Assembly: GCA_903842065.1 (NCBI GenBank)
Contig: CAIMKZ010000106.1
Location: 361,538 to 425,537 of the forward strand
Direction: 5' to 3'
DNA length: 64,000 nt
Origin: an uncultured Acidobacteriaceae bacterium
Lineage (GTDB): Bacteria > Acidobacteriota > Terriglobia > Terriglobales > Acidobacteriaceae
This document shows, in pieces, positions 33,303 through 42,437 of the stretch (the first letter of the stretch is position 1; each line of letters begins with the position of its first letter). A model generated the notes under the pieces. The model worked only from the letters and a program-made list of their open reading frames with translations, was not told the origin of the DNA and did not search any database. The position numbers were made by a program, and so were the translations under genes.

Positions 33303-35150
33303 TTACTGTGCGTAGGGCGGCACAAACACCGGCATCGAGTCTTCCCAGTGGCTGTCGGTGATCGCACGTTTCCCGCTGCCGTCGGCGTTCATCACCCAGA
33401 TCTGCCCGTAGGGCTGAAACGAGTTGTCGTAGAGCGCCGCTTCATCCTTGAATCCGTACTCGCTGCCGTCCCACATGATCCGCGTCCCGTCCCAGCTCCA
33501 CACCGCGTGGGCGTCCGAGGCAGGAAAATACGTAAGCCGCTTCAGGTCGGTTCCGTCCGGGTTGATCGTATAGATGTCGAAGTTGTTGTCCGCGCTCTTG
33601 CGCGTAAACACGATGCGGTTCTTCACCGACCAGTCCGGCAAGTTGTCCAGCTGGTCCGTCAGCACCCGCACCTTCTTCGTTTCAAGATTAATGATGCGCA
33701 ACCCGTCCTCGTTCGGACCCCAGGAGCGGTACACCACCTCTTTGCCGTCGGCTGAGAAGCTGGGGAAGCCGGCGTTTGGAGTCCCCGACGTCAACTCGGT
33801 CAGATCGGTTCCATCCCTCCGCACCAGCATCAGCTTGGCAACAGCCGTATTCCGCGCAAGCAGATAGCCGCCGAACCCAAATACAATCCACTGCCCGTCG
33901 GGCGACCACGAGGGGGCAAAGCCCACTCCGTTAAACGCTCCGCAAGGGCCGGCGGCATTGTTCACGCAGTTGGTAGTGGACTTGAAGACCACATGCCGGT
34001 CACTGCCGTCCTTCTTCATCGTTACGATCGACGAGTCCTCGTCCTTAGCCGTCACCACCAGCAGTCCGTCCTTTGAAAAGCTCGGGAAGACCTCGGTGTA
34101 GTGATTGGTGTAGTGCGAGTCCCAGCTATAGAGCGGCTTGTACTGCGGCGGCGGCCGGTTGTCGATCTTCTCGTAAGCAACCTGCGCTCCATCGGGCGAC
34201 CACGTAGGCGAACGCATGTTTGCAGGGAAGCTGGCGCTGCCGCTCGTGTACGCCACGCCGGAGACCTGCCCGGCCTTCGTCGTGTAGCCAATCTTGCCGC
34301 CCGCCAGAGGCTGCGGAGCCAACTTGAGACCGGGGCCCGACGTAAGCTCGGTTCGCTTGCCGGTCTCGAGGTTAATGCTCACAATCTGCGAAACCGCCAT
34401 GGGGAGCTTCGAGAGCTGCTCGACGCGCGCAATCCAGCTGCCATCTACCGGCATCTCGTAATACACAATCTGCTTGCCGTCGGCCGTCCACTTGGGCGAG
34501 CCGGAGGTCACGCCGACAGCCGTGATCCGCTTCAATCCTGTCCCGTCGGGATGCACGATATAAACGCCCAGCTCTTGCAGGTGCTCCCATCCCGTGTTGT
34601 TGTCGTGCCCCCGCCAGCTCGTATTGCGATCCGACGTGAACGCGATCCACTTGCCATCCGGCGACCACTGCGGCCGATAAAAACCGTCCGGCTTCATCGT
34701 GTCGCCCTGAATCTCCTTCGATCCGGTCAGGTTGCGCAGCTTCTTTGTCTTCAGGTCCAGAATCCAGATGTTGGCCCGCCAGGTCCCGCGCGTCGATATA
34801 AACGCAAGCTCGGTACCGTCAGGCGAAAGCACGCCCTGATCGTCCAGCGCGGGGCTGTCGGTGAGCCGTTCCAGGCCCGTTCCGTCCGCGTGGACCCGGT
34901 AGATGTCGGCCTGACCCAGGCCGTTCCTCTCCGACGTAAACACAATCCACTTCCCGTCGAAGGAGTAGCTGGCGTGGTAATCGAAGCCGCCCGATGTGGA
35001 AAGAAGTTTGTGCTCGCCGCTGCCATCGGCGTTGGCAACGTACAGTTCGGACTGCGAGGGGCCAATGCGGTTAAGCAGCATCGTATCTTCGGCCGGCGCA
35101 TAGAGACCAAGGCACAGCGCGAGGCTTGCCAGGGGAAGGTAAATTTTCAT
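33303..35150 (-). CDS. Exported TolB/PD40-type beta-propeller protein
   Basis: 615 residues: signal peptide (YLPLASLALCLGLYAPA), then about ten PD40/WD40-like blades, each with a strand like PQWSPDGKWIAFTSDRN or PSFSADGKEVVYRS. Such propellers bind proteins or peptides in the periplasm or outside; no catalytic domain (for example S9 peptidase) follows. Divergent from the nickel/cobalt permease gene across 240 bp in which I see no clear regulatory site. Confidence 0.85.
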   Translation of the reverse strand: MKIYLPLASLALCLGLYAPAEDTMLLNRIGPSQSELYVANADGSGEHKLLSTSGGFDYHASYSFDGKWIVFTSERNGLGQADIYRVHADGTGLERLTDSPALDDQGVLSPDGTELAFISTRGTWRANIWILDLKTKKLRNLTGSKEIQGDTMKPDGFYRPQWSPDGKWIAFTSDRNTSWRGHDNNTGWEHLQELGVYIVHPDGTGLKRITAVGVTSGSPKWTADGKQIVYYEMPVDGSWIARVEQLSKLPMAVSQIVSINLETGKRTELTSGPGLKLAPQPLAGGKIGYTTKAGQVSGVAYTSGSASFPANMRSPTWSPDGAQVAYEKIDNRPPPQYKPLYSWDSHYTNHYTEVFPSFSKDGLLVVTAKDEDSSIVTMKKDGSDRHVVFKSTTNCVNNAAGPCGAFNGVGFAPSWSPDGQWIVFGFGGYLLARNTAVAKLMLVRRDGTDLTELTSGTPNAGFPSFSADGKEVVYRSWGPNEDGLRIINLETKKVRVLTDQLDNLPDWSVKNRIVFTRKSADNNFDIYTINPDGTDLKRLTYFPASDAHAVWSWDGTRIMWDGSEYGFKDEAALYDNSFQPYGQIWVMNADGSGKRAITDSHWEDSMPVFVPPYAQ

Positions 35151-35390
35151 GTCGTCTTGAATCCTTAGGGAAGCGGATGCGATCCAGAAGCCGGCTGATC
35201 TGATAAATAAGAGGTTAGCTGGCTTCCGAGTGCATCGGGGTTTCGCGCATCAACTCGTACGGACGCGCTCTACACATAAGATGAGGCCGCCAGCCTAAAG
35301 TTGCGCGAATGTTATGATTGAGCCTGTCCGGCTCCGGCCCGCCGCCATTCCCCGGCCGCTTACTCCCGGGCAGATTTACCAAAGGCCCGG

Positions 35391-36485
35391 ATGAAAATCA
35401 CCGCACAAAACCCGCGCCCCCACATCGGTGCCCTCTCGCGGCTGCGCAGCATTCTCAGCGACGATTCACACGATCTGCGCGGCAAAGTCATCGCCATCTA
35501 CTCGATTCTCATCGTCTTCAATGCAGGCGCATGGCTCTGGGCTTTTCTTGCCTTCCGCCACTTCCCGCTGCTCCTCGGCACAGCGCTGCTCGCCTACAGC
35601 TTCGGCCTTCGCCACGCCGTCGATGCCGACCACATCGCCGCCATCGACAACGTAACCCGCAAGCTCATGCAGGCAGGCAAGCGCCCCGTCGGCGTCGGCT
35701 TCATGTTCTCGCTCGGCCACTCCACCATCGTCTTCATCGGCTCAGCCGCCATCGCCATCGGCGCGCTCGCGCTTCAGCACCGCATGGACGCGACTCACGC
35801 CATCGGCGGACTCATCGGCACGCTGGTATCCACTTTCTTTCTCTTCGCCATCGCCATCGTCAACCTCATCGTGCTGCGCTCCATCTACCAGGCCTTTGTG
35901 CGCGTGCGTTCCGGCCAGCCATACGTCGACGAGGACTTCGATCTGCTCCTCGCCAACCGCGGCTTTCTCGCGCGCATCTTCCGGCCCGTATTCAAGATGA
36001 TTCGCCGCAGCTGGCACATGTATCCCCTCGGCATCCTCTTCGGTCTCGGCTTCGACACCGCCACAGAAGTCGGCCTCCTCGGCCTCTCCGCCGCCGAAGC
36101 CACGCGCGGCCTCCCCATCTGGTCCATCCTCACCTTCCCCGTACTCTTCGCCGCCGGCATGTCGCTCATCGACACCACAGACAACATCCTCATGCTCGGC
36201 GCCTACGGATGGGCCTTCGTCAAACCCGTGCGCAAGCTCTACTACAACCTCACCATCACCTTCGTCTCCGCCATGGTGGCGCTGGTCGTCGGCGGCATCG
36301 AGGCTCTCGGACTCATCGCCAGCCGCTTCCACCTCACCGGCTTCTTCTGGAATCTCGTCATCGATCTCAGCGGCAACTTCGGCTTCCTCGGCTACTCCAT
36401 CGTCGGCCTCTTCGCGCTCTGCTGGATCGCCTCCATCCTCATCTACAAATGGCGTCGCTTCGACGACCTCGAATTCGGCGAGTAA
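35391..36485 (+). CDS. Nickel/cobalt permease, HoxN/NixA (NiCoT) family
   Basis: 364-residue inner-membrane transporter of Ni2+ or Co2+ with about eight helices. All four NiCoT signatures are present: RHAVDADHIAAIDN (the HX4DH motif), FSLGHSTIV, LGFDTATEVGLL and GMSLIDTTDNILML. No urease, hydrogenase or cobalamin gene and no evident riboswitch lies nearby, so metal preference is open. A cluster of repeats follows. Confidence 0.95.
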   Translation: MKITAQNPRPHIGALSRLRSILSDDSHDLRGKVIAIYSILIVFNAGAWLWAFLAFRHFPLLLGTALLAYSFGLRHAVDADHIAAIDNVTRKLMQAGKRPVGVGFMFSLGHSTIVFIGSAAIAIGALALQHRMDATHAIGGLIGTLVSTFFLFAIAIVNLIVLRSIYQAFVRVRSGQPYVDEDFDLLLANRGFLARIFRPVFKMIRRSWHMYPLGILFGLGFDTATEVGLLGLSAAEATRGLPIWSILTFPVLFAAGMSLIDTTDNILMLGAYGWAFVKPVRKLYYNLTITFVSAMVALVVGGIEALGLIASRFHLTGFFWNLVIDLSGNFGFLGYSIVGLFALCWIASILIYKWRRFDDLEFGE

Positions 36486-36516
36486 GCGATGAGTAAGTAG
36501 TTCTCATCCCAACTCC

Positions 36517-36617
36517 ACCACCAATAATGGTGGGAGACCACAACCCTCAACCAGCACCTCTCACCCAACCACAAACATTGGGTGCCCCAGGTCTGGATTC
36601 TCAGACCTGGGAAAGAC
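36517..36617 (+). repeat. GGTGCCCC hairpin repeat, copy 2, with a short hairpin before it
   Basis: Short hairpin CCACCA-CCAATAA-TGGTGG at 36517-36538, then a full copy at 36580-36617 (GGGTGCCC, arms CAGGTCTG/CAGACCTG, GGAAAG). The phrase CAACCCTCAACCAGC between them recurs beside other copies. Confidence 0.75.
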
Positions 36618-36634
36618 CAACTCTCAATTAGCGA

Positions 36635-36685
36635 TTGTCATCCTGAGCGACGAGCGCAGCAAGGAGTCGAAGAACCTGCGGTTGC
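36635..36685 (+). repeat. TGTCATCCTGAGCG-type intergenic repeat
   Basis: TTGTCATCCTGAGCGACGAG followed by AAGGAGTCGAAGAACCTGCG matches a well-known dispersed intergenic motif seen in many bacterial genomes. It lies about 35 bp before lipB. Confidence 0.6.
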
Positions 36686-36719
36686 CTTTCGGTCATCCCA
36701 CTACAATCGTCCTTAAGCG

Positions 36720-37463
36720 ATGCTCCAATACCTCTACCTCGGCCGCATTCCCTACGACGAAGCTCTCGCCATCCAGCAGGAGCTAGCCGCCCTCCGCCTC
36801 GCCAACCGCATCGCCAACACGCTGCTGCTGCTCGAACACCCGCCCGTCCTCACCCTCGGCCGCAACGCGAAGCGCGAAAACATACTCGTGTCGGATGAAC
36901 TATTAGCCCAGCGCGGCGTCACCCTCCACGAGATCAACCGCGGCGGCGACGTAACCTATCACGGCCCCGGCCAACTCGTCGGCTATCCCATCTTCGATCT
37001 GCGCAGTCTCCGCTCGCCCAAAGGCGGCTACCCCGGCCCCGTCGACTTCGTCCGACTCATGGAAGAGACCCTCATCCGCCTCTGCGCCGAGCACGGCATC
37101 CAGTCCACCCGCATCCCAAAACTCACCGGAGTCTGGTGCGCTGCATCCGGCAATGCGCAGAGAGACCGCAAGATCGCCGCCATCGGCATCCACGTTTCGC
37201 GCGGCATCGTCACCCATGGCTTCGCGTTCAACGTGGCAACGGATCTCGAAGGCTTCCGCCTCATCGTCCCCTGCGGCATCACGGACCGCGCCGTCACAAG
37301 CCTCGAAGCCGAACTCCGTTTATCCGGCAGCAATCGAACCGCTCCCTCAATCGAAGAAGCAGCACATCAGGCAGCCCGCAACTTCGGCGCGGTCTTCAAC
37401 GAGCAGGTTCTGGCCATCGAGAGCCTCGACACGCTGCGAACACACGCGCAAGCCGCCCAATAA
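36720..37463 (+). CDS. lipB: Octanoyltransferase LipB
   Basis: 247 residues. Transfers octanoyl from acyl carrier protein to lipoyl domains, the first step of lipoate synthesis, in the cytoplasm. RGGDVTYHGPGQLVGYPI and GVWCAASG are family boxes; the catalytic Lys is in DRKIAAIGIHVSRG and the catalytic Cys in LIVPCGITDRAVTSLE. Length is normal with a short extra C-terminal tail. Start ATG 36720. lipA is not in the window. Confidence 0.95.
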   Translation: MLQYLYLGRIPYDEALAIQQELAALRLANRIANTLLLLEHPPVLTLGRNAKRENILVSDELLAQRGVTLHEINRGGDVTYHGPGQLVGYPIFDLRSLRSPKGGYPGPVDFVRLMEETLIRLCAEHGIQSTRIPKLTGVWCAASGNAQRDRKIAAIGIHVSRGIVTHGFAFNVATDLEGFRLIVPCGITDRAVTSLEAELRLSGSNRTAPSIEEAAHQAARNFGAVFNEQVLAIESLDTLRTHAQAAQ

Positions 37464-37484
37464 ACTCGCTAACTCGCCAACCCT

Positions 37485-38324
37485 TCACACCCAGGCAGAC
37501 AGCAGCGTCCCCACACCTGAAGGTGAGAGCCTCAGTCCATCGGCACGGCCATCAAAGTACATCTCATTCAGCCTCTCGATTCCCACCTGCTCACTCCGAT
37601 CGAATCCCGCACGGCGCAGCTCTTCTTCCAACTCCTGTGCAGAGAAGAACAGCCGCAGGGGCTCGCCGCTCGCCGCCAGCCGTTTTGCCAGCCCATCGAA
37701 TATCTTTCGCCGTGGCTGCGTCAAAGTCTCCGGCCTGTCCATGTAATCGAAGACGATCCCGCTTCCGCGAGGCAGGCCCCCAACCGTGGCCAGCGTCGCG
37801 CGAAAACCCTCCATCGTGAGGTATGGCACGATTCCAACCCAACTGAAGAACGCCGCCCGGCCGCAATCGAACCCGGATTCAGCCAGTCCTTCGGCCAGCT
37901 TCCTGCGCTCCAGATCGAGCGGCACAAAGTACAGCCCGGCTGGCACGGCGATTCCCGCTTCGTCCAGCTTCTTCTGTTTCCATGCCTGTGTCGCCGGAAA
38001 GTCCACCTCAAACACCCGCAGCGATGGAAACGGATTGCGGTAAGCAAACGTATCGAGCCCCGCGCCCAGAATCACGTACTGCGTCGTGCCGTTAGCAACA
38101 GCATCGGCGAGCCGGTCCTCAACGTAGCGAGTTCGCGCCGCCATAAAGCCGCGAAAATCCCGCGCCACGCGATGCATGGCCCGCTCAAGGTCCCGCCGGT
38201 ATCCGCCGCCGAGCAGCGGCAGTGCAATCGGATCGTCCAGCACCGGCGGCAGGTCCACCAACTGGTGCGCGGCGCGGCGAATGGCCACGCGAAGAGCGGT
38301 TTGGCTGGCGTGGCCTGTCTTCAT
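37485..38324 (-). CDS. Class I SAM-dependent methyltransferase, leucine carboxyl methyltransferase-like
   Basis: 279 residues resembling the PF04072 family, whose bacterial members O-methylate small metabolites. FMAARTRYVEDRLADAV, then QYVILGAGLDTFAYR, is the SAM-binding glycine box. The second acidic site is FEVDFPATQ and the later motif is FFSWVGIVPYLTMEGF. Cytoplasmic, convergent with lipB. The substrate is unknown. Confidence 0.85.
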   Translation of the reverse strand: MKTGHASQTALRVAIRRAAHQLVDLPPVLDDPIALPLLGGGYRRDLERAMHRVARDFRGFMAARTRYVEDRLADAVANGTTQYVILGAGLDTFAYRNPFPSLRVFEVDFPATQAWKQKKLDEAGIAVPAGLYFVPLDLERRKLAEGLAESGFDCGRAAFFSWVGIVPYLTMEGFRATLATVGGLPRGSGIVFDYMDRPETLTQPRRKIFDGLAKRLAASGEPLRLFFSAQELEEELRRAGFDRSEQVGIERLNEMYFDGRADGLRLSPSGVGTLLSAWV

Positions 38325-38419
38325 GCTTCAATTTTATCGAGCCAGCATTCAGCGCCTGCCTTTTACTTTCGTGCAGAACCCACCCAAGCGTTTCCGGATG
38401 CCGTTGTGCCACTACTGAT

Positions 38420-38465
38420 GGTGCCCCATCCTAAACGACGTCCTTGGTCGTTTAGGACGGGAACC
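38420..38465 (+). repeat. GGTGCCCC hairpin repeat, copy 3
   Basis: GGTGCCCC, arms ATCCTAAACGAC and GTCGTTTAGGAC around GTCCTTG, then GGGAACC. Lies between the methyltransferase and ATPase genes. Confidence 0.8.
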
Positions 38466-38549
38466 ACATACCCCCACCCAGCCCATGCCCTCCTGGACAC
38501 AGAGTCCGGCGCAGCCAGACTCGACTCAGGCATATTATTCATTTCATAG

Positions 38550-38567
38550 TTATCAAAATTCTGATAA
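38550..38567. promoter_or_regulatory. TTATCA-TGATAA inverted repeat before the ATPase gene
   Basis: TTATCA-AAATTC-TGATAA lies in an A+T-rich stretch 34 bp before the ATPase start codon. A plausible operator or promoter-overlapping site; no regulator is adjacent. Confidence 0.4.
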
Positions 38568-38600
38568 TCTAATAATCAATAAGGTTGCGGAGCGAGTCGA

Positions 38601-39791
38601 ATGGAAACCCAACACAATCCCTTCCGGTTCGGCGGCGACCTCGGCGCAGCCGAGATCGTTGACCGCGTCGAAGAAACCGCCCAGGTAGAGTCCACCATTC
38701 GCAATGGTGAAAAGCTCTTCCTGATCGGCCCCAGACGATTTGGAAAGACCTCCATCCTGCGCGCTGCCCAGGAAAATCTTGAGGCTAGCGGCGCGATCGT
38801 ATTGCGCCTCAACGCGGAGGCCTATCCTTCCGTGGAGATGCTGGTGGAAAAGATCGTCTCCTCGGCGGCGGTTCGGCTAAAGGGCAAGGTTGAAATCGGA
38901 ATCGACCAGATCGGCAAGTTCTTTTCGCGGCTCAAGCCCGAATTCAAGTTGAGTGGCGTCGAGCAGGAACTATCGGTCAGTATTGGTATCGATACCGCGG
39001 CCGGCTCCAACCGGCCCGTGAAGGCTCTCACCGACGCGCTGGACGGCCTCGAAAAGCTGGCATTGGCGCAGCCTAACTCGCGCCCGGTCGGGCTCATCGT
39101 TGACGAATTTCAGGCACTGGTCCACCTCGGAGGCGAGAATGCCGAAGCCCAGATTCGCTCCGTGATTCAGGAACATCGTCGTGTGGGCTATGTGTTCGCC
39201 GGTTCGCAGACCCGCCTGATGACGGATATGACGATGAATCACGACCGCCCGTTGTACCGGCTTGGATCGAACCGGTTTATCGGCCCGCTGCCGGCGGCGG
39301 ACTTCGAGGCCCATTTACTCAGGCAGTTCAAGCGGAGCGGGTTTGTGGTCCCCAACGAGGAGCCCATCCAGCTCATCTTGTCGCTGGCGGAACACGTTCC
39401 CTACAACGTGCAGATGCTCGCGCACAACTGCTGGGAGCAGCTTCGCGGCCAGAGCCGAAGCAAACCCGCAAAGCTAACCGCGAATCTGGTCGAGGCGGTT
39501 CTTCGCCGCACCGTGGACGGACTCGACCCCTTGTTTACGCAAACCTGGAACCGGCTCACCGCGGTACAGCAAAAGACGCTCATCGCCGTCGTTCGCCAGG
39601 GCGGCGTCGGAATGAGTTCGGCTGAGACAGCCCGATCCATCCGGCTCTCGGTGTCTTCGGTGCAGTCTGCCCTGCGCGGTCTTCACGACCAGAGCATCCT
39701 GCGCGACGACCCCGCCGGCGGCACAGTCCGAATGCGGTTCGACGACCCATTCTTTGCCGAGTGGATCAGGATTACGGTCGCAGGATACTAA
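38601..39791 (+). CDS. STAND-like/archaeal-type ATPase with C-terminal winged helix
   Basis: 396 residues. An N-terminal NPFRFGG stretch leads into the P-loop: Walker A FLIGPRRFGKTS near residue 40 and Walker B GLIVDEFQAL near residue 155, with a sensor-like FAGSQTRLM. The last ~80 residues (SSAETARSIRLSVSSVQSAL, then LHDQSILRDDPAGG) form a winged helix. This is the layout of archaeal-type ATPases whose roles include regulation and defence. A short inverted repeat precedes it. No partner gene is evident. Confidence 0.8.
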   Translation: METQHNPFRFGGDLGAAEIVDRVEETAQVESTIRNGEKLFLIGPRRFGKTSILRAAQENLEASGAIVLRLNAEAYPSVEMLVEKIVSSAAVRLKGKVEIGIDQIGKFFSRLKPEFKLSGVEQELSVSIGIDTAAGSNRPVKALTDALDGLEKLALAQPNSRPVGLIVDEFQALVHLGGENAEAQIRSVIQEHRRVGYVFAGSQTRLMTDMTMNHDRPLYRLGSNRFIGPLPAADFEAHLLRQFKRSGFVVPNEEPIQLILSLAEHVPYNVQMLAHNCWEQLRGQSRSKPAKLTANLVEAVLRRTVDGLDPLFTQTWNRLTAVQQKTLIAVVRQGGVGMSSAETARSIRLSVSSVQSALRGLHDQSILRDDPAGGTVRMRFDDPFFAEWIRITVAGY

Positions 39792-39838
39792 GCGCGCTCT
39801 TTGCCGAGCCCCATTGGACAGCCTGAATCCCGCCTGCG

Positions 39839-39970
39839 GGTGCCCCGGGTCTCTCCGCCGCGGCGGATGAGACCCGGGAAACTCAATCCCAACTAACCCC
39901 TTCTCAACCACCCACCACTCTCGGTGCCCCACCCTCGCCGCGCTCTTGTTGTTGCGGCTAGGGTGGGGTA
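39839..39970 (+). repeat. GGTGCCCC hairpin repeats, copies 4 and 5
   Basis: Copies at 39839-39884 (arms GGGTCTC/GAGACCC with inner CCGCCGCGG palindrome) and 39923-39970 (arms CCACCCT.GCCGC/GCGGC.AGGGTGG). Spacing is 84 bp, with AACTCAATCCCAACT-like filler between. They fill most of the gap after the ATPase gene. Confidence 0.8.
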
Positions 39971-40039
39971 GCTCAACCCTCAACCGATGGGCATTTCACC
40001 GTCCAACCAGCCACTACGCTGGCTCCCGGAGGGAGCAAT

Positions 40040-40150
40040 TGAGAATAGCCCCGGGTGAAACCCGGGGTACCCGATCCAACGCGCGATCCCGCCGTCCTGT
40101 AGGGACGGCACGAACCAGTCATCCCGGCCGTTAGTTCCGGATAGGCAACA
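40040..40150 (+). repeat. Second intergenic repeat family, first block
   Basis: Contains GCCCCGGGTGAAACCCGGGG (hairpin) and then GTCCTGTAGGGACGGCAC, followed by CCAGTCATCCC and GCCGTTAGTTCCG. The latter half recurs almost exactly at 40882-40932. No coding signal here. Confidence 0.65.
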
Positions 40151-40200
40151 ATCAAGGAGTTGGCTGTGCGATTGATCTATTTGCGGTGTCTAATATCAAT

Positions 40201-40704
40201 ATGACCAAGCCAAGCCACTGGATTGTGAAGAATTCAGGATCTCTCTTCTTGTCTTTTCGGGTTCCTATGATTCCATTTCTGCTGATAGCCGCCGTTCTGC
40301 TAAACGGGCAATCTGTTCCAAATGAGATTGGAGTAAAAGCGGAAATTGTGAGACTTGGTGCATGTCACCCGGTATTCAAGTTGAGTCCGCCACCCATCAA
40401 CATGCGTGTTGTATGGACCCAGCCGTTTGATCTTAAATCCGCTCCGGAAGGTAAGGATCGAGTGAGCATTGAATTCTCCATACAATACGCGCAAAGCGCC
40501 TCGTTCAATACACGGGAAGAGGCCGCAAACGCTGAAGACTTCACGCCCAACTTTGACCTCAGACAACGCAACCACTATGCAATCGAGGGAGACCATCTTC
40601 GCCTTCTGTGGCGTGAGTCATTGCTGGATTCCCGCTGGAAGCGTCAAACGATGGACCAACCGGAGTTCGCGTGTTGGCAGACCCAGCCTAGTGCCCCATC
40701 CTAA
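40201..40704 (+). CDS. Hypothetical exported protein whose end lies in a repeat
   Basis: About 167 residues from ATG 40201; ATG 40267 would start directly at a signal peptide (MIPFLLIAAVLLNGQS). The body has DKDRVSIEFSIQYAQ-like strands and one Cys pair but no domain I recognise. The last five codons (PSAPS) and stop TAA come from GGTGCCCC repeat copy 6, so the original C-terminus may have been cut or extended by the repeat. Function unknown. Confidence 0.5.
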   Translation: MTKPSHWIVKNSGSLFLSFRVPMIPFLLIAAVLLNGQSVPNEIGVKAEIVRLGACHPVFKLSPPPINMRVVWTQPFDLKSAPEGKDRVSIEFSIQYAQSASFNTREEAANAEDFTPNFDLRQRNHYAIEGDHLRLLWRESLLDSRWKRQTMDQPEFACWQTQPSAPS

Positions 40705-40735
40705 ACAACGCTCTTTGTTGTTTAGGGTGGGAACC
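40690..40735 (+). repeat. GGTGCCCC hairpin repeat, copy 6, overlapping a gene end
   Basis: GTGCCCC, arms ATCCTAAACAAC and GTTGTTTAGGGT around GCTCTTT, then GGGAACC. It supplies the stop codon of the upstream open frame. Confidence 0.8.
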
Positions 40736-40789
40736 ACAAACCCCAATCCAGCCCATGCCATCCTGAACGCGGACGAAATAAAAGAAGAG

Positions 40790-40940
40790 CCACATCACCG
40801 GCCCCGTAGGGGCCAGCGAAATTAGCCCAGGACAAGTTCGCGCGAGCGAACGCAGTCCTGGGTTGGCTGCAACATTTCCACTCAGCCCCGTAGGGGCGGC
40901 ACTCACCAGTCATCCCGCCCGTTAGTTCCGAATTGGGGAC
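40790..40940 (+). repeat. Second intergenic repeat family, second block
   Basis: GGCCCCGTAGGGGCC hairpin (about 40799-40814), then CCCAGGAC...GTCCTGGG around GTTCGCGCGAGCGAAC, then GCCCCGTAGGGGCGGCAC with CCAGTCATCCC and GCCCGTTAGTTCCG. The last part copies 40090-40140. Three palindromes in 150 bp, no coding signal. Confidence 0.65.
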
Positions 40941-40993
40941 GATAGAGCCGTGACGGTTGGAACATATTCGTTTAGCTTAGCGTCTAATCAAGC

Positions 40994-41743
40994 ATGCTCC
41001 GTTTTGTTCGCCGAACAATAATGTCAAAGCTCCTTTTAGTCGCTGTTTTGCTCTGCATCGGATGGCTTGCGATGGAAGCCCGTCAGTGGCTGTTCCGTTC
41101 GCGTGCAGAGGCATTGCTGGCAGACATCAAATCTCTGGAGTTGAACCACAGTTCATGGTCCGATGCACAGAAGCTGATGACACGCTGGGGTAAATGGGGA
41201 AGTTGGTCCGGGAACTGTAATTCGGAGGATTGCAGCTACTACATTCTGATCTCACATCTTCCACAGGTTTATCCGGATTTCATGTTTGAAGAAGGACCGC
41301 ACATAGGAGCGAGAGTGCTGCAGCTGGTTGGACTCCGGAGCGCAGGAGTCACCGCAAGATTTCATGTCACACATGGTCGCGTGACAGAAAAAGGGTTTGG
41401 AATGAGCGTGGCGTTACCTGTCAATACGTGGATTACTCCGGGCGGCGATTTTTGGCTCAGGGAAAAGTACGGTAGCGCATATTGGCCAACGCTTGACGTT
41501 GCATTTCGGGAAGGCGCTAAGCCTGACTCAACTCCAGATCAATTTGCTGAGCACCCAAATCGCGGATTCATCCAACGTCGAATTCTTCTTGAGGCGAGCT
41601 TTACCCCAGAGGAATCTTCAGAAGAGCAGGCTGCCCTAACAGACTTCCATTTCAACTGCATTACCCGTTGGCGACCATGTATGGCTCGCGGGGAAATCTT
41701 GCCAAGGGCAGAAGAGGAATTCGAGGCGGAAGGACGCAAATAG
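40994..41743 (+). CDS. Membrane-anchored hypothetical protein
   Basis: 249 residues with one N-terminal hydrophobic helix (KLLLVAVLLCIGWLAMEA) and an otherwise soluble, Cys-containing body (GNCNSEDCSYYI near residue 75). I recognise no domain. Start could also be ATG 41021. Base composition is intermediate between core genes and the A+T-rich patches. It is convergent with tmk. Confidence 0.6.
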   Translation: MLRFVRRTIMSKLLLVAVLLCIGWLAMEARQWLFRSRAEALLADIKSLELNHSSWSDAQKLMTRWGKWGSWSGNCNSEDCSYYILISHLPQVYPDFMFEEGPHIGARVLQLVGLRSAGVTARFHVTHGRVTEKGFGMSVALPVNTWITPGGDFWLREKYGSAYWPTLDVAFREGAKPDSTPDQFAEHPNRGFIQRRILLEASFTPEESSEEQAALTDFHFNCITRWRPCMARGEILPRAEEEFEAEGRK

Positions 41744-41774
41744 CATTTTCCGGGCAAGTGACCGCACCCACCCC

Positions 41775-42437
41775 TCAGCCCCCCGCCACCACCAGCCGCT
41801 CACTCACAATCTCCACCACCTGCTCATAAACCTCATCGATCCCCAGATCCCCTTCGATCAGCGCCACCCGCCCCGGCTCGCGCGCCGCAATCTCGCGATA
41901 CTTCTCCCACACCCGCCGGAAGAATCCATCCTGCTCGGCCTCGAAGCGGCCCTCATTTTTCCCCGTCTGCTTCTCTTCGCGCTTGTTGCGCCGCCGCGCC
42001 CGGTTCAGTGACGGCTCAAACCCCGGCAGCAGCAGAATCGTCAGGTCCGGCCACACGTCGCCGCACACCAGCCGGTGCAGGTTCAGAATCATCTCCGACC
42101 CCAGCTCGCGCCCGCCGCCCTGGTAGGCCTCCGACGAATCCGTAAACCGGTCGCAGAGCACGATCTTGCCCGCTTCAAGCGCCGGCCTTATCACCTCGGC
42201 AATGCACTGCGCGCGGTCGGCAAACATCAGCGCCATCTCCGCCATCGGAGCGAGGCCAATCGATCGCGAGTCCAGCAGGATCGCCCTTACCCGGTCGCCA
42301 ATCTCGGTTCCGCCCGGCTGGCGGGTTAAAAATGTTTCATGGCCGCGCGCCTTCAGCCAGGCATCGAGCTTGCGGATCTGCGTCGTCTTGCCCGACCCGT
42401 CAAGCCCCTCGAACGTGATGAAAAGACCCCTCGGCAT
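41775..42437 (-). CDS. tmk: Thymidylate kinase
   Basis: 220 residues. Phosphorylates dTMP to dTDP in the cytoplasm. P-loop FITFEGLDGSGKTTQ, the DR[YF]-like box CDRFTDSSEAYQGGGR and TRQPGGTEIGD are complete. The LID region is longer and more basic than usual (RRRNKREEKQTGKNE). Start ATG 42437. Confidence 0.95.
   Translation of the reverse strand: MPRGLFITFEGLDGSGKTTQIRKLDAWLKARGHETFLTRQPGGTEIGDRVRAILLDSRSIGLAPMAEMALMFADRAQCIAEVIRPALEAGKIVLCDRFTDSSEAYQGGGRELGSEMILNLHRLVCGDVWPDLTILLLPGFEPSLNRARRRNKREEKQTGKNEGRFEAEQDGFFRRVWEKYREIAAREPGRVALIEGDLGIDEVYEQVVEIVSERLVVAGG

Noticed and set aside
35151..35390. Cobalamin or nickel-cobalt riboswitch before the Ni/Co permease
   Set aside because: I looked for conserved box-like sequences and four-way-junction pairing and saw none.
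39839..39970. Ordinary rho-independent terminators
   Set aside because: Stems are strong but end in GGGAAA rather than a T-run, and the same structure recurs in tandem. Treated as a repeat family instead.
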